A DNA stretch of 42,610 nt from Actinomycetota bacterium (GTDB taxonomy: Bacteria > Actinomycetota > Aquicultoria > Subteraquimicrobiales > UBA9087), in assembly GCA_030019215.1 (NCBI GenBank), contig JASEEZ010000017.1:1-42610 (forward strand), given 5' to 3'. This document shows, piece by piece, positions 32,422 through 40,757 of this stretch. Positions within the stretch are counted from its first letter, which is position 1; each line of letters starts with the position of its first letter. Both the position numbers and the translations under genes were made by a program. The notes beneath the pieces are model-generated. The model was given only the letters and a program-made list of their open reading frames with translations, did no database searches and was not told where the DNA came from.

Positions 32422-33072
32422 ATGAAAGTGATGTCCTTGCTGAATAAAAAGAACATATCGCTGACCATATTTATCTTGTTGTTCTTGGCCGCTCTTGTAA
32501 CCTGGCTGGCTCCGGCTGAGCAGACACTGGGTGATGTGGTTAAGCTGGTTTACCTTCATTTGGCGGTCATGGGAACGGGCATCCTTCTGTTCTTCATCGC
32601 TGGCCTACTTGGCCTCATCTTTCTGGTCTCCGGTGGGGAAAGCATCTATAAGTGGTCCTGTGTTTTTGAAACTACCGCCATTTTCACCTGGATTTTCAAT
32701 TTGCTTTTGAGCATGCTCCTTACCTATCTTGCCTGGGGTGCGCTTCTTTGGGCTGAGCCCAGAGCGAGAGCCACTCTGGCCGTCTTGCTCATCTCGGCGG
32801 GTTTTTATCTCCTCTCTCATTTTATTGAGAGGCCCAGGGTGGTTGCCCTCTTCAATCTCGGCGTGGCCGCAATCGTTGGTTTTTTGGTTTTCACTTCGGG
32901 AAGAGTATTCCATCCGGCCAGTCCCGTCCGCGAATCGGGGGAGGTTTTGCTCATCGCCTCGGTCGTGGTCATATTCCTTCTTTTTATGGGCGTTGCCTTG
33001 CAGTTGACCCGGCTCGTCGAGGCCAAGGGTTTTTGGGCGAAGGCTGGGCTTAGAAAAGGAGGTGCATTGTGA
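32422..33072 (+). CDS. Degenerate CcmC-like membrane protein
   Basis: A 216-aa protein with six predicted helices. It aligns by eye with the CcmC encoded at 38461: LGDVVKLVYLHLAV matches LGIVQKIFYFHLPV, and WGALLWAEPRARATL matches WGVWWVWEPRLTTSL. Two of the tryptophans of the haem-handling motif are replaced, so normal haem transfer is doubtful. The first His (YLHL) is kept. It sits between moeA and mogA, overlapping mogA by four bases, far from the ccm operon. Role unknown. Confidence 0.65.
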   Translation: MKVMSLLNKKNISLTIFILLFLAALVTWLAPAEQTLGDVVKLVYLHLAVMGTGILLFFIAGLLGLIFLVSGGESIYKWSCVFETTAIFTWIFNLLLSMLLTYLAWGALLWAEPRARATLAVLLISAGFYLLSHFIERPRVVALFNLGVAAIVGFLVFTSGRVFHPASPVRESGEVLLIASVVVIFLLFMGVALQLTRLVEAKGFWAKAGLRKGGAL

Positions 33073-33560
33073 GGATAGCTATTCTGACCATCAGCGATAA
33101 AGGCTCTCGCGGGGAGCGCGCCGATGAGAGCGGGAAACTTATTCAGGAGATGGTGGGCGAGGTTGGCGCTGAAGTGGTCTCATATCAAATAGTTCCCGAC
33201 GAAAAGAGCGTCATTGCCAAGGATCTCCGATTGTTGGCTGACAGAGACCGAGTTGATTTGATCCTTACCACCGGCGGGACGGGTCTCTCTCCGCGAGATG
33301 TGACCCCGGAGGCCACGATGTCGGTGATCGACAAGGAGGTTCCTGGTTTCGCTGAGGCCATGCGCCAGAAGAGTTTGCAGATAACTCCGCATGCAATGCT
33401 TTCTCGGGCCGTGAGTGGGGTGAGAGGAGCAACGTTAATCATCAATCTTCCCGGAAGCCCCAAGGGGGTCAAGGAGTGCCTTGAGGTGATTTTGCCCGCT
33501 CTTCCTCACGGGATAGAAATTCTTCGTGGTCAGGCCGGAGAGTGCGCCTCAAAGCTATGA
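33069..33560 (+). CDS. moaB: MogA/MoaB family molybdopterin adenylyltransferase
   Basis: A 163-aa protein, ILTISDKGSRGERADESG at the start, LILTTGGTGLSPRDVTPEA near residue 60 and LPGSPKGVKECLEVILPALPH near residue 128, all MogA/MoaB signatures. It adenylates molybdopterin for MoeA. GTG start preceded by AGGAGG, overlapping the CcmC-like gene. It converges with the CBS gene at 33595. Confidence 0.93.
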   Translation: MRIAILTISDKGSRGERADESGKLIQEMVGEVGAEVVSYQIVPDEKSVIAKDLRLLADRDRVDLILTTGGTGLSPRDVTPEATMSVIDKEVPGFAEAMRQKSLQITPHAMLSRAVSGVRGATLIINLPGSPKGVKECLEVILPALPHGIEILRGQAGECASKL

Positions 33561-33594
33561 CCGTGCTTCGCTAAAGCTATGCGACGGCGAGGAA

Positions 33595-34047
33595 TTATTC
33601 GCAAATGGGGCGGGCTTGCGTTGATTCGGTCAGGATGGATTTGAGGACATCGGCCCGGCTGATGATCCCCACCAGTTTCCCATCTCTCAATATTGGCAAC
33701 CGCTTTATGCGTTTCTCGAGCATCAGGGTGGCGATCTCTTCAATGGGCGCGTCCTCGGTGGCGTAGATTAAGTTGGTACTCATTATCTCCCCAGCTGTGG
33801 TGGCCATCATCTTCCAGCGCTCTTCCTTGAACTTCTTTCTGTCCGCCCAATAACTGGTGGTGGGCAGCATGGTCTCCAGCTTATAGACGAGATCACTTTC
33901 GGAGACGATGCCCAGGACTTTCCCGGTCTTGTCGATTACCGGCAGGCCGGTGATTCTGTTCTTCAACAGGAGATCGATTGTCTCTCTGACGGGAGCTTCT
34001 TTCTTTACGGTTATCACTTCCTTGGTCATGAGATCCTTAGCTTGCAC
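33595..34047 (-). CDS. CBS domain-pair protein (downstream)
   Basis: A 150-aa protein made of two CBS domains (MQAKDLMTKEVITVKK, and AGEIMSTNLIYATEDAPIEEI from about residue 87), each with a TGLPVID- or KRLPILRDGKL-type core. CBS pairs bind adenosine ligands and signal energy status; no effector domain is attached. Its start overlaps the end of the upstream paralogue by 11 bp. Confidence 0.85.
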   Translation of the reverse strand: MQAKDLMTKEVITVKKEAPVRETIDLLLKNRITGLPVIDKTGKVLGIVSESDLVYKLETMLPTTSYWADRKKFKEERWKMMATTAGEIMSTNLIYATEDAPIEEIATLMLEKRIKRLPILRDGKLVGIISRADVLKSILTESTQARPICE

Positions 34048-34501
34048 GAGTTGATCCCCCTCCCGGTTTGGTCATTCCCCGGAGTATATCCGCTTTACTC
34101 ACCACGCCCACGAGCTTTTTGTCCCGTGTGACAAAGACCCGCTTAATATCCTTCCTTATCAGCAGGGAGGCGATGTCCACCACATCGCTGTCTTCTTTAA
34201 CGCAAATGACGTTTGAGGTCATAATATCGGCGGCTTTCTCTCCCCGAAGCTTTCTGTGTTCCTCGGCCAGTTGCTCGGAGTTCATATAACGGCCCAGGTT
34301 ATAGATTAACTCCAAGGGCGTGGGTAGCCTCTTCTTTTGGATGAGATCGGCTTCTGTGACAACCCCTGCAACTCCGTTCTCCTCGTTCACAATGGGCACA
34401 CCGCTGATCTGGTGTTTCAATAGCAAGCGAATGATCTCTTTGACCGGCGTATCTCTCTTTGCCACGATGACATCCCTGGTCATTATGTCTTTTGCTTCCA
34501 T
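34037..34501 (-). CDS. CBS domain-pair protein (upstream)
   Basis: A 154-aa protein with two CBS domains (MEAKDIMTRDVIVAKRDTPVKEI, then AADIMTSNVICVKEDSDVVDI). It is about as long as, and clearly similar to, the protein encoded at 33595-34047, so the pair probably arose by tandem duplication. Function unassigned. Confidence 0.85.
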   Translation of the reverse strand: MEAKDIMTRDVIVAKRDTPVKEIIRLLLKHQISGVPIVNEENGVAGVVTEADLIQKKRLPTPLELIYNLGRYMNSEQLAEEHRKLRGEKAADIMTSNVICVKEDSDVVDIASLLIRKDIKRVFVTRDKKLVGVVSKADILRGMTKPGGGSTRAS

Positions 34502-34556
34502 ATCGATTGCCCCCCAACTTTTCCAACTTCATTTTATCCCCTTGTTGGTATCAATG

Positions 34557-34612
34557 CTAGTACCGTTACAACTATTTCCTATACCACTTCCTTAAAGTTG
34601 TAACGGTACTAG
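34557..34612. repeat. 56-bp element with 17-bp perfect inverted repeats, copy 2
   Basis: CTAGTACCGTTACAACT (34557-34573) and its exact reverse complement AGTTGTAACGGTACTAG (34596-34612) flank ATTTCCTATACCACTTCCTTAA. A related copy in opposite orientation lies at 18110-18181. It stands in the divergent intergenic region between the CBS genes and ccmE. It contains no T-run on either side that would make it a terminator. Confidence 0.8.
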
Positions 34613-34653
34613 GAGAATTTTCCTCATTTCGTTAGTTGAGAGCAGGCATTTTA

Positions 34654-34682
34654 TTGTCTCTACTGGAAAATTCCTATATAAT
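34654..34682 (+). promoter_or_regulatory. Sigma-70-like promoter of the ccm operon
   Basis: TTGTCT (34654-34659), exactly 17-nt spacer, TATAAT (34677-34682). A start near 34689 would leave a short leader with GGGGGAGAGG before the ccmE ATG at 34712. Confidence 0.65.
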
Positions 34683-34711
34683 AAGTTAGCTTTTGGTGAA
34701 GGGGGAGAGGA

Positions 34712-35092
34712 ATGGAAGCTAAAAGAAAGCGGGTGATCATTACCACCGCCGTCATCCTCATTCTTTTGGGGTATCTAGTTTATTCCACGGTGGGCAGTTC
34801 CTTTTTGTACTACCGGACGGTCAGCGAGGTGAAGGCGGACAAATCCCTCTATGGTGAACGGGTGAGGGTGGCCGGAAAAGTGGTGGAGGACTCCTTCGAG
34901 GAGACGGGTGACAGATATGAGTTTAACATCACCGATGGAAAAGAGGAGATTAAGGTGGTCTACGCGGGTGTTTTGCCCTCTTCTTTCAAGGAGGATGCCG
35001 AGGTGATCGCCGAGGGTGTTTACCGGCCGGAGACGGGAATAGAGGCAAAGAATCTCCTTGCCAGGTGTCCTTCAAAGTATACCTCTAAATAA
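34712..35092 (+). CDS. ccmE: Cytochrome c maturation haem chaperone CcmE, CXXXY variant
   Basis: A 126-aa protein: N-terminal membrane helix (residues ~7-26), then an OB-fold domain (YGERVRVAGKVVED, ...KEEIKVVYAGVLPSSFKEDAEVIAEG split along the strand order). The haem-binding end reads ARCPSKYTSK, so the usual His of HxxxY is Cys. CcmE proteins with CXXXY are known from archaea and some sulfate reducers. It holds haem outside the membrane for transfer to apocytochromes. First gene of the ccm operon. Confidence 0.88.
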   Translation: MEAKRKRVIITTAVILILLGYLVYSTVGSSFLYYRTVSEVKADKSLYGERVRVAGKVVEDSFEETGDRYEFNITDGKEEIKVVYAGVLPSSFKEDAEVIAEGVYRPETGIEAKNLLARCPSKYTSK

Positions 35093-35112
35093 GCTCTGAA
35101 TAAGGGGAGAAT

Positions 35113-37059
35113 ATGCCCAAACTAGGGGAGATAACGATCTGGTTTTCCCTGATAACGGCGGTTTTGACCACCGCCTCTTTAATATATGGGCTCACACTCA
35201 GGCGCAAGGAGTTCGTAAAAGCTGGCCACTGGGGAATTAGGATTCTCTTCGGATTGAACACTCTCATCGCATTGATTCTTTTAGCCGCTCTAGTGAGCCG
35301 GGATTTCTCCATTCTTTATGTCGCCAGCTACACCAGTACCGATCTTTCCCTCCTCTACACCCTCACTGCTTTCTGGGGTGGACAGGAGGGTTCTCTTCTC
35401 CTTTGGTTGTGGTTACTTTCCTTTTTCACCCTGATCTTGCTTTTTGCCGAGAAGCGGGGGAAGCTCATTCAATCCACCTTTTCCATACTCGCTGGTGTCC
35501 AGGCTTTTTTTCTTCTCCTTTTGGCTCTTCCGGCCAATCCCTTCAGGCTCTCCCCAATGCTCCTTGTGGAGGGTCAGGGCCTGAACCCCCTACTTCAGCA
35601 CCCTCAGATGGCTTTCCATCCCCCGGCGTTGTTCGTTGGTTACGCCACTTTTGCTATTCCCTTTGCCCTGGCTATCTCCGCCCTTTTGACCAACCAGCCC
35701 GATGTGAGCTGGGTTGAGAGGAGCAAAAGGTGGACGCTTTTTGCCTGGCTTTTTCTGGGGATTGGCATCTTTCTGGGAGCGCTCTGGTCTTACGATGAGC
35801 TTGGTTGGGGGGGTTACTGGGCCTGGGACCCGGTGGAAAACGCCTCGCTCCTGCCCTGGCTGACGGGGGCGGCTCTTTTACATTCCTACACCATGTATAA
35901 GAAGCGGGGGATGTTTAAGATTTGGACCATCTCCCTGGCGATAACGACCTTCCTTCTTTGCATTTTGGGTACCTTCATCACCCGAAGCGGTATCATCACC
36001 TCGGTTCACGCCTTCGGGGAGTCGACCATCGGAGCCTATTTTTTGTGGTTCATGGTCTTGGTTTTATTCGCCTCCCTTGCCCTGCTTTTCTATCGGCGGA
36101 AGAGATTTAAGGGGAAAGAGATACGTTACCTTTTTTCCCGGGAATACGGCTTCTATTTGAACGACTTCACCCTGGTTTTATTCACGATCATCGTCACCGC
36201 GGGAACCTTTTACCCCGTCCTTTCGGAGCTTCTAACCGGCGGTCAAATATCTCTGGGGGCGTCCTTTTACAACAGGTTGGCTGCTCCCCTCGGCCTGGCT
36301 TATCTTCTTCTGCTCGGTGTTTGCCCGATCTTGGGTTGGCAGAAGACCAGCCTGAGACATTTCGGTCGAAACATCCTTTATCCGGCGATCTTTGGTTTGG
36401 TGGGAGCCGTCCTTCTTTATCTTTTCTGGGACAAGAACTTTTGGGGGAGCATGGGTTTCTTTGTTGCCTTTCTGGTCATCGGGACGATTCTTCGATCATT
36501 TGTTCGGGAGGTTCTGGCGCGCTCGCGCCTGAAGGATTCGGGCTTTTTTGAAGCCCTCTGGTACCTGCTTAAAACCGGGAGGAGTCGCTATGGGGGACTT
36601 ATTGCCCATATGGGCATTGCCCTCATCTGCGTTGGGATAATTGGCTCCTCTGCCTATGCTGTTCAAAGGGAGACTTGGTTGAAGGTGGGGGAGAGTCTGA
36701 AGGTGAGGGACGTGAGCGTGAGATACGAAGGGACTTTCGAGGAGACCCATCCCGAGCGTCAGGTCTTCGGTGTGAGACTCACTTTCTTCGAGAATGGTAA
36801 GGAGAAGGGGGAACTTCGGCCTCATCGGGCTTTTTACTTCGCCTGGGGCAGGGAGCCAACCGCTGAGGTGAGTATCGGAAGGGGTCTCTGGCGCGACATT
36901 TTCACGGTTTTCATGGGGTTGAGGGAGGATGGTTCCGCCAAGGTGCAGGTGAAGCTCAATCCCCTCGTCTCCTGGATCTGGGCGGGGGGCGTCATTCTTT
37001 TCCTGGGTGCAACTCTGGCCCTCTGGCCGGGTAGGGAAGGCGAGGAAGTCGATGCCTGA
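35113..37059 (+). CDS. ccmF: Haem lyase CcmF
   Basis: A 648-aa protein with about 15 helices. The tryptophan-rich motif WGGYWAWDPVENASLLPWL lies near residue 235, and FLCILGTFITRSGIITSVHAF further on, with His residues in the flanking loops (e.g. QHPQMAFHPP near residue 162). It joins haem from CcmE to CXXCH (and here possibly CX4CH) motifs of exported cytochromes. 20 bp after ccmE; its end overlaps ccmA by eight bases. Confidence 0.93.
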   Translation: MPKLGEITIWFSLITAVLTTASLIYGLTLRRKEFVKAGHWGIRILFGLNTLIALILLAALVSRDFSILYVASYTSTDLSLLYTLTAFWGGQEGSLLLWLWLLSFFTLILLFAEKRGKLIQSTFSILAGVQAFFLLLLALPANPFRLSPMLLVEGQGLNPLLQHPQMAFHPPALFVGYATFAIPFALAISALLTNQPDVSWVERSKRWTLFAWLFLGIGIFLGALWSYDELGWGGYWAWDPVENASLLPWLTGAALLHSYTMYKKRGMFKIWTISLAITTFLLCILGTFITRSGIITSVHAFGESTIGAYFLWFMVLVLFASLALLFYRRKRFKGKEIRYLFSREYGFYLNDFTLVLFTIIVTAGTFYPVLSELLTGGQISLGASFYNRLAAPLGLAYLLLLGVCPILGWQKTSLRHFGRNILYPAIFGLVGAVLLYLFWDKNFWGSMGFFVAFLVIGTILRSFVREVLARSRLKDSGFFEALWYLLKTGRSRYGGLIAHMGIALICVGIIGSSAYAVQRETWLKVGESLKVRDVSVRYEGTFEETHPERQVFGVRLTFFENGKEKGELRPHRAFYFAWGREPTAEVSIGRGLWRDIFTVFMGLREDGSAKVQVKLNPLVSWIWAGGVILFLGATLALWPGREGEEVDA

Positions 37060-37777
37060 GAGCGCTACTTCCTTGATTTCCGTTCGCGGTCTCTCCAAAA
37101 CCTTCGGTCGGAGAAGGGTTTTGGAGGATATAGATTTTGAAGTCGAAAAAAGGGAATTTCTGGCCATCTTCGGTCCAAATGGAGCTGGCAAGACCACCCT
37201 GATCAAAATTTTGGCCACTTTGATTCTACCCTCATCCGGTACCGTCTGTCTGGATGGTATCGAACTCAAAAAGAACCCCCTTGCCGCTCGGGAGAGAATC
37301 GGTCTCATCTCTCACGAATCCCTGCTCTACGGGGATTTGACCGCCCACGAGAATCTGCGATTTTACGGGAGGATGTTCGGGGTCTTGAATCTGGAGGAGC
37401 GGATATCCCATCTTCTGGAAAAGGTGGAGCTGGAACACCGAAAGTTTGATCTGGTCAGGACATTTTCCCGGGGAATGCAACAGAGACTCTCCATTGCCAG
37501 AGCCCTACTTCACGAGCCATCCATCCTTCTCCTCGACGAGCCCCACAGTGGTCTTGATCCGCACGCCACGGAAATCCTCGATGGTATTTTGGAGGACTTG
37601 AGAAAGGATGATCACACCTTCATCATGGCCACCCATAATTTGGAGAAGGGCTTAAATCACGCCACATCCGTTCTCATCTTGAGCCAGGGAAGAACCGTCT
37701 TCGGTGGGAGAAAGGATGCGCTGGATATCTCCGACTTCAGGAAGACTTACGATGGCTATGTGGGGAGTCACGTATGA
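37052..37777 (+). CDS. ccmA: Haem exporter ATPase CcmA
   Basis: 241 aa from ATG 37052, just inside ccmF; a longer in-frame start at 37007 lies within the conserved ccmF end. Walker A GPNGAGKTT, signature FSRGMQQRLSIARALL, Walker B ILLLDEPHSGLD and a His in MATHN. With CcmB it uses ATP to release holo-CcmE from CcmC. Confidence 0.9.
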   Translation: MPESATSLISVRGLSKTFGRRRVLEDIDFEVEKREFLAIFGPNGAGKTTLIKILATLILPSSGTVCLDGIELKKNPLAARERIGLISHESLLYGDLTAHENLRFYGRMFGVLNLEERISHLLEKVELEHRKFDLVRTFSRGMQQRLSIARALLHEPSILLLDEPHSGLDPHATEILDGILEDLRKDDHTFIMATHNLEKGLNHATSVLILSQGRTVFGGRKDALDISDFRKTYDGYVGSHV

Positions 37778-38457
37778 ATTATCTCAGGCGGATTTTGACC
37801 ATAGTTGGAAAGGATATAGCGGCGGAGATCAGGACCAAGGAGATGATGAACTCCATGATCGTCTTCGTCCTTTTGACCCTGGTCATCTTCAATTTCGCCT
37901 TCGGTGAGAGATTCGAGGGCGCCGCTGAGGCATCGGCGGGGATTCTCTGGGTGGCCTTCCTCTTCGCTGCTGTTCTGGGTCTCAACCGGGTCTTCGTGCA
38001 TGAGAAGGATGAGGGCTGTTTAGATGGTCTGATGCTCTGTCCCGTCGATCGCTCGGTCATCTATTTCGGGAAGGCGCTGGCCAGTTTGATCTTTATCTCC
38101 GTCGTCGAGCTGATTGCTCTTCCCATCTTTGCCATCTTTTTCATCCGCACCATCTTTTTAGCCAACCTCTGGCTGCTCATCTTAGTTCTCATCCTGAGTA
38201 ATGTGGGCATCGCTGCCGTGGGAACGCTCCTTTCGGCCATCTCCATCAACACTAAGGCCAGGGATTTGATGTTGCCCATCCTCTTTTTCCCGGTGATCGT
38301 CCCCATCTTGATTGCGGCGGTAAAGTCGACGGGCCTGATAATATCCAGTCCGAGCTTTCCGGAAGATGTTTTGGTCTGGCTGAGGATGCTGGCCATTTAT
38401 GATATCATCTTTATACTGGTTGGTTTTCTGACCTTCGAATATGTTCTCGAGGAGTGA
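37774..38457 (+). CDS. ccmB: Haem exporter membrane protein CcmB
   Basis: A 227-aa protein with six helices. The first loop KDIAAEIRTKEMMNSMIVFVLL and the LNRVFVHEKDEGCLDGLML segment near residue 72 are CcmB signatures. Overlaps ccmA by four bases. Confidence 0.9.
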   Translation: MNYLRRILTIVGKDIAAEIRTKEMMNSMIVFVLLTLVIFNFAFGERFEGAAEASAGILWVAFLFAAVLGLNRVFVHEKDEGCLDGLMLCPVDRSVIYFGKALASLIFISVVELIALPIFAIFFIRTIFLANLWLLILVLILSNVGIAAVGTLLSAISINTKARDLMLPILFFPVIVPILIAAVKSTGLIISSPSFPEDVLVWLRMLAIYDIIFILVGFLTFEYVLEE

Positions 38458-38460
38458 GAG

Positions 38461-39138
38461 ATGAGGGACTGGATCCAGCGAATTCTTTTCTGGTTTTCCT
38501 TGATCGGCATAATCGTCTCCATTTTCATGGTATTTTTCTATGCCCCCATCGACAGGAACCTGGGGATCGTCCAGAAGATATTCTATTTCCACCTGCCGGT
38601 TGCCATCACCCCCTACTTTGCCTTCCTCGTCGTTTTCGTCTGCAGCATCCTCTTTCTCTGGAAGAGGGAGAGGAGATGGGATGTCATCGCCCTGGCTTCG
38701 GCCGAGATAGGTCTGGTCATCGATACGGCTTTACTGGTCACGGGGACAATCTGGGATAAACCCACCTGGGGGGTCTGGTGGGTCTGGGAGCCGCGGCTCA
38801 CAACGTCTTTGATAATGTGGCTTCTCTACGCCGGCTATCTACTTCTGAGAAGGTCGGTTGGGGAAGAGGCGCGCCGGGCGAGGTTTGCCGCCGTCTATGG
38901 CATTGTCGCTTTCATCAGCGTCCCCATATCCTTCATGTCCATCAGGTGGTGGAGAACGCTCCATCCGCTTGTCTTCAAGCCAACCGGGATCGAGCTGGAG
39001 CCTCCGATGATATTCACGGTGTTCGTCTGCCTGATCGCCTTCTTTTTTTTCTACCTGTGTCTCCTGAGGCAGAGGATTGGCCTGGAGTTTTTGAAGGAAG
39101 GAATCGAGGATCTCAAGGATAGTTTGGGGGGTGGCTGA
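38461..39138 (+). CDS. ccmC: Haem handling protein CcmC
   Basis: A 225-aa six-helix protein. The haem-handling motif is WGVWWVWEPRLTTSLI near residue 101, with His in YFHLP near residue 43 and in TLHPL near residue 161 as axial ligands. Usually the motif ends WDPR or WDAR; Glu here is a known-type variation. It loads haem onto CcmE. Compare with the degenerate paralogue at 32422. Confidence 0.92.
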   Translation: MRDWIQRILFWFSLIGIIVSIFMVFFYAPIDRNLGIVQKIFYFHLPVAITPYFAFLVVFVCSILFLWKRERRWDVIALASAEIGLVIDTALLVTGTIWDKPTWGVWWVWEPRLTTSLIMWLLYAGYLLLRRSVGEEARRARFAAVYGIVAFISVPISFMSIRWWRTLHPLVFKPTGIELEPPMIFTVFVCLIAFFFFYLCLLRQRIGLEFLKEGIEDLKDSLGGG

Positions 39139-39139
39139 G

Positions 39140-39280
39140 ATGCCCTATCTGGTTGCGGCCTATGTGGCGGTTTGGATCATTCTTTTTGGTTATATTTTTG
39201 CTATCGAGAGGAGAACGGCCAAACTTTCTCGGGAGCTGAAGCTCCTCAAGGACCTGGTGGAGAAGGAGAAGGCCCGATAG
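39140..39280 (+). CDS. ccmD: CcmD family protein
   Basis: A 46-aa ORF: short N-terminus, one membrane helix (residues ~4-22), then a charged helix ending LLKDLVEKEKAR. Size, topology and position directly after ccmC match CcmD, which releases haem-loaded CcmE from CcmC. It begins one base after the ccmC stop. Confidence 0.8.
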   Translation: MPYLVAAYVAVWIILFGYIFAIERRTAKLSRELKLLKDLVEKEKAR

Positions 39281-39292
39281 GGGGTTTGAAAA

Positions 39293-40114
39293 ATGGAGAA
39301 AGCGAGCGTCTTCCTTTTCTGGTTTTCTTTCACTCTTTATACCGCCGCCCTCCTCTTGTACGCCAGTTTTTTTGTCTCCAGAAAACAAGCCACGGGCGGT
39401 TTGGCCACGGGGACGTTGATCGGCGGGTGGCTGGTCCACACGGGTTCTCTAGTCTTTCGGGGTCTTGCCGCCGGCTCTCTGCCCGGCGCCACCGCCTACG
39501 AGTCCCTCTCCGTGGTTGCTTGGCTGGTCATCGTGGCTTACCTGATCGTCGAATATTTTTTCAGGTCAAAGGTTCTGGGTATATTCATCACTGCCGTTGA
39601 TTGTCTCTTTTTGATCAGGGCCTGGGGTCATTATCAACCACCTGGCCCTCGTCTCTCGATACTGCAAAGCTCTCTGGTGGATGTTCATTTCATGCTCATC
39701 TTCATCGCCTCGGCCGCTTTTACCGTGGCCGCCGGCTGTGGCCTGCTTTACCTCCTTCAAGAGGGACAGGTGAAGAGGAGGAAGCCAAGCATTTTGTTCC
39801 GTCGATTGCCCTCCTTGGAGGTCCTGGATGAGGTCGGCTACGGGGCGGTCTTGGTTGGGTTTTTGTTCTTCACCCTTTGCGTGGTAAGCGGGGCCATTCA
39901 GGCCCTGGGAGTATGGGGTACTCTCTGGGATCCGATCGTTGTTTCTTCCGTTATCGCCTGGGCGATTTACGCTCTCTATCTATTGTCTAGAGTGATGGCC
40001 GGCTGGCGAGGCAGAAGGGCAGCCATCCTGGCCGTAGTGGGGTTTTTGTTCATCATGAGCATCCGGTTTGCCATAGTTCCCTACATCAGTTATTTGCACG
40101 GCTTCAGGGGCTGA
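39293..40114 (+). CDS. ccsA: CcsA/HemX-type cytochrome c biogenesis membrane protein
   Basis: A 273-aa protein with eight predicted helices. It has the CcsA/HemX pattern ATAYESLSVVAW near residue 62, DVHFMLIFIASAAF near residue 126 and WGTLWDPIVVSSVIAWAIYALYL near residue 205, i.e. a WWD-like motif. It lies between ccmD and the tetrapyrrole genes in the hemX position of hemAX-type operons. CcsA proteins handle haem in system II, and HemX modulates glutamyl-tRNA reductase level in Bacillus. Sequence alone does not separate them; with a full Ccm set, a HemX-like role is at least as likely. Confidence 0.8.
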   Translation: MEKASVFLFWFSFTLYTAALLLYASFFVSRKQATGGLATGTLIGGWLVHTGSLVFRGLAAGSLPGATAYESLSVVAWLVIVAYLIVEYFFRSKVLGIFITAVDCLFLIRAWGHYQPPGPRLSILQSSLVDVHFMLIFIASAAFTVAAGCGLLYLLQEGQVKRRKPSILFRRLPSLEVLDEVGYGAVLVGFLFFTLCVVSGAIQALGVWGTLWDPIVVSSVIAWAIYALYLLSRVMAGWRGRRAAILAVVGFLFIMSIRFAIVPYISYLHGFRG

Positions 40115-40127
40115 GGGGAGTTTGGTT

Positions 40128-40757
40128 GTGAAATATTACCCGATCTATCTGAACCTCGAAGGTAAAAAATGTGTGGTTGTAGGTGGGGGTGCCGTTGCCG
40201 AGCGCAAGGTCATTTCCCTTGTTGAGGCCGAAGGCGAGGTCGAGGTGGTCAGTCCCGAGATAACCCCAAAGCTTGCTGAGATGAAGAGTCTGGGTGTCAT
40301 CTCCCATGTCGAGAGGGAGTATCGTCCGGGCGATCTCAAGAAGGCCTTCTTGGTGGTGGGAGCCACGGACGATCCCGAGATAAATTCGAGTATCTTTCGG
40401 GAAGCCAACTCCGCTGATACTTTGGTGAACATAGTCGATTCGCCGGAGGATTGCAATTTCATCGTTCCCTCGGTGGTGCGGAGGGAGGATTTGCTCATCA
40501 GCATTTCCACCAGCGGAAGCTGTCCGGCTCTGGCTAAGAAGATAAGAGAGGATTTGGAGAAGACTTACGGTCCTGAGTACGCTGACTTCTTGAAGGTGCT
40601 CAAAGGATTTCGCGACCAAGTTGTCAAGAGGTTCAAGGATCCTGAGCAGCGCAAACAGGCCTTGAGGCGTCTGCTCGACTCCGATGCGCTGGAGCTTCTC
40701 AGAGCCGGCGAAACTGAACTCCTGGAGGAAAGAATCAAAGAGTGTATGTCGTTGTAG
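40128..40757 (+). CDS. Precorrin-2 dehydrogenase / sirohydrochlorin ferrochelatase-type protein
   Basis: 209 aa from GTG 40128 (TTG 40122 also possible), 8 nt after GGGGAG. KYYPIYLNLEGKKCVVVGGGAVAERK at the N-terminus is the NAD-binding fold of CysG-N/Met8p/YlnF proteins; NFIVPSVVRREDLLISISTSG near residue 110 and the PALAKKIREDLE helix follow. It oxidises precorrin-2 and may insert Fe to make sirohaem. Its end overlaps hemA by 16 bases. Confidence 0.9.
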   Translation: MKYYPIYLNLEGKKCVVVGGGAVAERKVISLVEAEGEVEVVSPEITPKLAEMKSLGVISHVEREYRPGDLKKAFLVVGATDDPEINSSIFREANSADTLVNIVDSPEDCNFIVPSVVRREDLLISISTSGSCPALAKKIREDLEKTYGPEYADFLKVLKGFRDQVVKRFKDPEQRKQALRRLLDSDALELLRAGETELLEERIKECMSL

